From JAAELZ01 sp047639475 (GTDB taxonomy: Bacteria; Pseudomonadota; Gammaproteobacteria; Arenicellales; Poriferihabitantaceae): DNA of 10,595 nt. Location of the stretch: contig JBLIOD010000075.1 in the NCBI GenBank assembly GCA_047639475.1, forward strand, positions 1-10,595. Direction: 5' to 3'. The stretch's first letter is position 1; each line of letters opens with the position of its first letter. The notes under the pieces were generated by a model. That model was not told where the DNA came from, ran no database searches, and worked only from the letters and a program-made list of their open reading frames with translations. Positions 6,665 to 10,595 of the stretch are shown one piece after another. Position numbers and translations under genes: made by a program.

Positions 6665-7954
6665 ATGGAAAGTATTGTACTTCTGGTTGTCCTCGTCCTG
6701 CTTATTATGCTGGGAGCGCCCGTCGGTTTTACGCTGATTCTAATCCCGGTTGTTTATATTCTGATTACCGACGCCGCACCGCTGATTTTGATCCCCAGCC
6801 AGATGTTCAGTGCGATTGATGCGGTGCCATTAACAGCCATTCCGTTCTTCATGTTGACGGGAGAGCTCATGACCAGCGCTACCATCACAGACAGATTGGT
6901 AGAATTAAGCCGACGCATGATCGGCCGAATGCGCGGCAGCATGGCGCAAGCCAATGTGCTCGTGTCTATGTTCTTCGCAGGAATGAACGGCTCAGTAGTG
7001 GCCGATACAGCAACGGTCGGGTCACTGCTTATTCCTTCGATGAAAAAAGCGGGTTATCCACCTGCTTTTGCTGCTGCCATTACTGCTGTTAGCTCAACGA
7101 TTGGCGGCATCATTCCTCCCTCCATCATGATGATTGTGCTGGCCAATGCCGGCGGCATATCTGTTGGCGCCCTGTTCGCAGGCGGCATTATTCCTGGCTT
7201 GATGATCGGTGCACTGCTGATGACCATCAATTACTTTATTGCCAAGAAGAACAATTTTGAGCGCAGTGAAGAGCCATTTAGCTTAAGAGCATTGGCGTCT
7301 GCGGGCTATAAATCTTCTTTTGCTCTACTGATTCCCATTGTGCTGGTTGGCTCAGTAGTTTTTGGTATTGCCGGCGTGGTTGAGGCCGGGGCATTAACTG
7401 CGACGATTGCCTTATTTGTGGGCCTGTTTGTTTATCGAACCATTACTTGGACTAATTGCAAAAGCTCTTTTGTAAGGGCCTTTCGCAACTCAGCAATGGT
7501 GTTTATTATTATCGCTGCCTCGGGTCCATTTAGTTGGCTGTTAACGTCTCTAGGTGCCATCACCCAGCTAGAGACTTGGCTGCTAAGTTATACCCATAGC
7601 CCAATACTTTTTATATTGGTTTTGGTGCTATTCATCTTCTTGTTAGGGATGGTTATGGACTCGGCTGCCAACATTATTGTTGTTGGTCCAGTGCTTGTAG
7701 ATGTGATGGTGAAAGCGGGCTACCCTGATGTGCAAGCAGCGCTAGTCGTCGTTGTGGGTTTCCTTATTGGTTCAGTAACGCCACCCGTAGGTGTCGCCTT
7801 TTTTACCGCAGGAGCGATCGCCAATGTGAGATTGGAAAAGGTGGCGGTTGCCATGTTGCCCTATCTCGCGGCACTGTTCTTACTGTTGTTTGTGCTGATC
7901 GTTGTTCCTGACTTCACCATGTTTCTACCTAAAGCGCTTGGATTCGTAAAATGA
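6665..7954 (+). CDS. TRAP transporter large permease (DctM family)
   Basis: A 429-residue inner-membrane protein, the ion-coupled translocation subunit of the TRAP transporter. It is almost entirely hydrophobic with about twelve membrane segments, and carries the paired family motifs GGIIPPSI (147-154) and GSVTPPVG (369-376), the re-entrant loop sequences of the two inverted repeats. MFFAGMNGSVVADTATVGS (about 102-120) is also typical. Length is normal. The preferred start is the ATG at 6665, eight bases after AGGT (6654-6657); a TTG directly before it at 6662 is in frame but less likely. It follows the binding protein by about 130 bp containing a strong hairpin, and precedes the small permease by 61 bp, an order opposite to the usual small-then-large arrangement. 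Substrate is set by the binding protein and is unknown. Confidence 0.95.
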   Translation: MESIVLLVVLVLLIMLGAPVGFTLILIPVVYILITDAAPLILIPSQMFSAIDAVPLTAIPFFMLTGELMTSATITDRLVELSRRMIGRMRGSMAQANVLVSMFFAGMNGSVVADTATVGSLLIPSMKKAGYPPAFAAAITAVSSTIGGIIPPSIMMIVLANAGGISVGALFAGGIIPGLMIGALLMTINYFIAKKNNFERSEEPFSLRALASAGYKSSFALLIPIVLVGSVVFGIAGVVEAGALTATIALFVGLFVYRTITWTNCKSSFVRAFRNSAMVFIIIAASGPFSWLLTSLGAITQLETWLLSYTHSPILFILVLVLFIFLLGMVMDSAANIIVVGPVLVDVMVKAGYPDVQAALVVVVGFLIGSVTPPVGVAFFTAGAIANVRLEKVAVAMLPYLAALFLLLFVLIVVPDFTMFLPKALGFVK

Positions 7955-8015
7955 TCTCATATTGCTCAATAATTAAACACAGCAGTCAGAACGTCAACCT
8001 GTCAGGTGTTTCGTC

Positions 8016-8585
8016 ATGATTAAAGTCATTATGTGGATCGATAAATCGGTCAAAACGCTCTTAACCGGGTTTTGTGCCACCTTCTTATTTATGATGGTGG
8101 TGTTCGCTGTCTATAACGTGGTGATGCGTTATGTTTTTTCAAATCCACCTGTATGGGGTGACTTACTGACGGTATTGAGCAATATCTGGTTAGTTTTTAT
8201 CGCTCTGGCGCTAACGGTAAGGGATAAAGATCATATCGCGTTGGACCTGGTTTACACATGGTTACCACTCAAGGTGGCTTTTGTTGTTCGGCAATTTTGG
8301 ACAGTAGTTATTTTTTGTCTTGGCATTGTGATGATCATCTATGGCCTGGAAGCCGTGTCGAAGATGGGCGGTAAATATTGGGAAATGTGGCACTTCACTT
8401 GGCAAAATGGCGAGTTTGTTTTTCTGCCAAATTACATGCCTAAAAAATATGCCATTGCGATAGTGCCGATATCTGGTGTTCTGGTGTGCGTGGCCGCGGT
8501 GGCGTCCGTCATTGAGGACAGCCTGAAATTGAGCGCTGGGACCTACAAAATAGAGCAAGATCCGGATTCTGAAGATAGCATTTAA
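8016..8585 (+). CDS. TRAP transporter small permease (DctQ family)
   Basis: A 189-residue inner-membrane protein with four predicted membrane segments (about 15-37, 50-68, 87-110, 144-166), the standard topology of the small TRAP subunit that supports the large permease and docks the binding protein. The motif YNVVMRYVFSNPPVWGDLL (33-51) and RDKDHIALDLVY (69-80) are typical DctQ signatures. The acidic C-terminus (EQDPDSEDSI) is probably cytoplasmic. AGGTG (8004-8008), seven bases before the ATG, supports the start. It is encoded after the large permease and is the last transporter gene; no clear terminator follows. It is a separate gene, not fused to DctM. Confidence 0.92.
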   Translation: MIKVIMWIDKSVKTLLTGFCATFLFMMVVFAVYNVVMRYVFSNPPVWGDLLTVLSNIWLVFIALALTVRDKDHIALDLVYTWLPLKVAFVVRQFWTVVIFCLGIVMIIYGLEAVSKMGGKYWEMWHFTWQNGEFVFLPNYMPKKYAIAIVPISGVLVCVAAVASVIEDSLKLSAGTYKIEQDPDSEDSI

Positions 8586-8909
8586 GCCGGGTTGTTCTCG
8601 CTTGTTGTGCATTGTGAATCACTAGAAGAAATGCTCGTTTGGGAATCAATATCTGTTGTAGAACTTGTCTATAAGTTCGACATTGGACTGAAATGCCCAA
8701 GGTAAATTTATTGTGACGCGATGCTGAGCCTTGTTAGCGCACAACAAACGCCTGTTTGCCGATGCGTCTACTCACCTTCGCCAATTTATATGCCTTCTTA
8801 ATCGAGCGCACCAATAAATTTTACTCTTTCAACAATGGATAGTTTCCGTACGCACGAATACACACTTAACTAATAATCATATTAATTTACCAGACTAATT
8901 TAATACTCT
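8586..8909. other. 324-bp gap before the aldehyde dehydrogenase
   Basis: No convincing gene is present. It contains an 18-bp dyad at 8661-8678, a 24-codon ATG-TAA reading frame at 8631-8705 preceded by AGAAGAA but without recognisable content, and an AT-rich stretch from about 8860. No copy of CTGTCCCA was found here. The size suggests the aldehyde dehydrogenase has its own promoter, but I could not pick one with confidence. Confidence 0.6.
8661..8678. repeat. Short perfect dyad between transporter and aldehyde dehydrogenase
   Basis: GAACTT (8661-8666) and AAGTTC (8673-8678) are perfect 6-bp arms around GTCTAT. There is no T-tract, so it is not a good terminator. It could be an operator half-site pair or chance. 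Confidence 0.35.
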
Positions 8910-10418
8910 ATGACACATCTACTAACAAAAAATGAATATGCTGAAATTGCAGCGAACTTAACATTTCCCGTTGAGCCTTTTATGGGCGGTAAATACCAGG
9001 CATCTTCATCTGGAGAAACTTTTGAAACGATTAATCCAGCAACAGGGTTAGTTTTAGCGGAAATCTCTGCCTGTAATGCGGTTGATGTAGACAACGCGGT
9101 TGCTCTATCAAGAGTGGCGTTCGATAGCGGAGTGTGGTCTCAAAAGCACCCAAGTGAACGTAAAGCCGTGCTGCTAAAACTGGCTCAGCTTATCGAAGCA
9201 AGTGCAAGAGAATTGGCTGTGTTAGAAAGCCTTGAAAGCGGAAAGCCAATCAGTGAGTGTGTGTTAACCGATCTGCCCGAAACTGTAAGCACCATACAAT
9301 GGCACGCAGAAGCGATTGATAAAATATACGACCAACTCTCGCCCGCCAATCCTGATGGAATTGGTTTAATCATGCGCGAGCCGCTGGGTGTTGTCGGTTG
9401 TGTATTACCTTGGAATTTCCCTTTAATGATGCTGGCTTGGAAGATTGCGCCTGCACTCGCTGGTGGCAACAGCATGATTGTTAAACCCGCGGAACAAACA
9501 TCAATGACAGCGCTGCGAGTGGGGGAGTTGGCCATTGAGGCTGGAGTACCCGCGGGTGTGTTGAACATACTCACCGGCATGGGGCCAGAAGTCGGTGAGC
9601 CAATGGGCCGTCATGAGGAGATAGAAGCTATTTCCTTTACGGGGTCGACTGAAATTGGTCGCAAATTCTTAGCGTTTTCTGCTCAAAGCAATCTCAAGAA
9701 AATCATACTGGAGTGCGGCGGGAAAAATCCTGCAATCGTTCTATCAGACGCGGATAATTTAGCAGGCATCGCCGAACACGTGGTTTACTCTGCGCTATGG
9801 AACATGGGCCAGAACTGTACAGCAAATTCTCGATTGATCGTGCACAAATCAATGAAGGATCTATTGCTAGAAAAGGTACTAGAAGAGCTTAAGAATTGGC
9901 ACACGGGCGATCCTTTAGATCCTTCAAACCAGTTAGCCGCCATTATCTCCCCAGAGCAGTACGACAAAATATTGGGCTACATTGAGTTAGCTAAAAAGCA
10001 AGGCGCGACTTTAGTTGCAGGAGGCAACGCAATTGAGATCGATGGCGGCCTATTTATAGAGCCTACTTTATTTACCGACGTTACGCCCGACATGACCATA
10101 GCCCAAGAAGAAATATTTGGCCCCGTGTTCGCGATGATGGTGGTTGACAGCGACGAAGAAGCAGTCAAACTGGCAAACGACACTTGCTATGGACTTCAAG
10201 CTTCATTGTTTACGTCCAACGTTAACAAAGCAATGAAATATGGCCGCGAAATACAAGCAGGGACCGTAACGGTAAACTGCTATGGTGAAGGTGATATAAC
10301 CACGCCATTTGGAGGGTACAAATTGTCTGGGTTTGGTGGTCGGGATAATTCTTTGATGGCGCATGATCAATACACTGAAACTAAAACGCTTTGGATAGAT
10401 ACCACCGCGGCAGTCTGA
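8910..10418 (+). CDS. NAD(P)-dependent aldehyde dehydrogenase, PuuC/KauB-like
   Basis: A 502-residue cytosolic enzyme that oxidises an aldehyde to its acid. All family residues are present: Asn169 in PWNFP (oxyanion), Lys192 in VKPAE (cofactor), FTGSTEIG (243-250, nucleotide fold), Glu268 in LECGGKNP (general base), Cys303 in GQNCTANS (nucleophile) and Glu401 in EEIFGPV (cofactor ribose). The overall sequence, including an N-terminal extension before the FMGGKY strand, MREPLGVVGCVLPWNFP and the tail FGGYKLSGFG...YTETKTLWI, most resembles PuuC (gamma-glutamyl-aminobutyraldehyde) and KauB (guanidinobutyraldehyde) enzymes, which handle aldehydes from polyamine breakdown. Betaine-aldehyde and general aldehyde dehydrogenases are alternatives. 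It likely acts on the aldehyde made by the amine dehydrogenase encoded on the other strand. No Shine-Dalgarno sequence precedes the ATG, but no later in-frame start fits. The substrate is inferred, the family is certain. Confidence 0.95.
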   Translation: MTHLLTKNEYAEIAANLTFPVEPFMGGKYQASSSGETFETINPATGLVLAEISACNAVDVDNAVALSRVAFDSGVWSQKHPSERKAVLLKLAQLIEASARELAVLESLESGKPISECVLTDLPETVSTIQWHAEAIDKIYDQLSPANPDGIGLIMREPLGVVGCVLPWNFPLMMLAWKIAPALAGGNSMIVKPAEQTSMTALRVGELAIEAGVPAGVLNILTGMGPEVGEPMGRHEEIEAISFTGSTEIGRKFLAFSAQSNLKKIILECGGKNPAIVLSDADNLAGIAEHVVYSALWNMGQNCTANSRLIVHKSMKDLLLEKVLEELKNWHTGDPLDPSNQLAAIISPEQYDKILGYIELAKKQGATLVAGGNAIEIDGGLFIEPTLFTDVTPDMTIAQEEIFGPVFAMMVVDSDEEAVKLANDTCYGLQASLFTSNVNKAMKYGREIQAGTVTVNCYGEGDITTPFGGYKLSGFGGRDNSLMAHDQYTETKTLWIDTTAAV

Positions 10419-10595
10419 TTTTAATGTAACCAGTCGATTTGTTTGGGGCTAAAAATCAATAGGGTCACATATAAACCCGCCTGTCAAATCAAGCACGATA
10501 CAACGTTTAAAATAGATCATCTTGATCTTGGTTTTAATTTAGCCTTGTTACTATTTTGATAATTACAGAATGCAAATGAGCAGTCGTATATTCGG

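Noticed and set aside
8631..8705. 24-codon ATG-TAA frame after AGAAGAA
   Set aside because: Too short, no hydrophobic or regulatory peptide pattern, and no conserved content that I can see.
10514..10528. Hairpin AGATCA-TCT-TGATCT after the aldehyde dehydrogenase as terminator
   Set aside because: The stem is only 6 bp and AT-rich, lies about 100 bases after the stop codon, and the following T-run is interrupted. The rest of 10419-10595 shows no gene.

Overview
The window looks like a catabolic and uptake locus from a Gram-negative bacterium, most likely a marine or otherwise aquatic gammaproteobacterium. That guess rests on the moderate GC content, the tripartite TRAP transporter with an exported binding protein, the MocR-type regulator and the overall feel of the proteins. 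No rRNA or taxonomic marker is present, so it is inference. There are no tRNAs, insertion sequences, CRISPR arrays or phage genes.

The left half (1-5292) is all on the minus strand. In transcription order it holds a MocR/GabR-like regulator (5292-3817), a microsomal-type epoxide hydrolase (3636-2485), a small gamma-glutamylcyclotransferase-fold protein (2428-1859), and a large FMN/[4Fe-4S] amine dehydrogenase of the trimethylamine/histamine dehydrogenase family that runs off the left edge (1645-1). The right half is on the plus strand: a TRAP transporter in the unusual order binding protein (5493-6533), large permease (6665-7954), small permease (8016-8585), then a PuuC/KauB-like aldehyde dehydrogenase (8910-10418). 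The regulator and the transporter are divergent across a 200-bp control region.

The parts suggest one pathway. The TRAP system would import a small solute, probably with a carboxylate because the binding protein keeps the usual arginine. The flavoprotein would oxidatively deaminate an amine, and the aldehyde dehydrogenase would oxidise the resulting aldehyde to an acid. The regulator would sense an amine or amino acid through its aminotransferase-like domain. The roles of the epoxide hydrolase and the cyclotransferase-like protein are unclear. The true substrate cannot be read from the sequence.

Two observations stand out. First, the flavoprotein has Gln61, Trp264 and Asp355 where trimethylamine dehydrogenase has its aromatic bowl (Tyr60, Trp264, Trp355). 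This is the pattern I recall for histamine dehydrogenase, so a diamine or other primary amine is more likely than trimethylamine. Second, the same split direct repeat, CTGTCCCA-N12-ATCTGTC with exactly 22 bp between half-sites, lies upstream of the transporter (5393-5419, plus) and upstream of the epoxide hydrolase (3798-3772, minus). This is a strong candidate for the operator that ties both arms to the MocR regulator.
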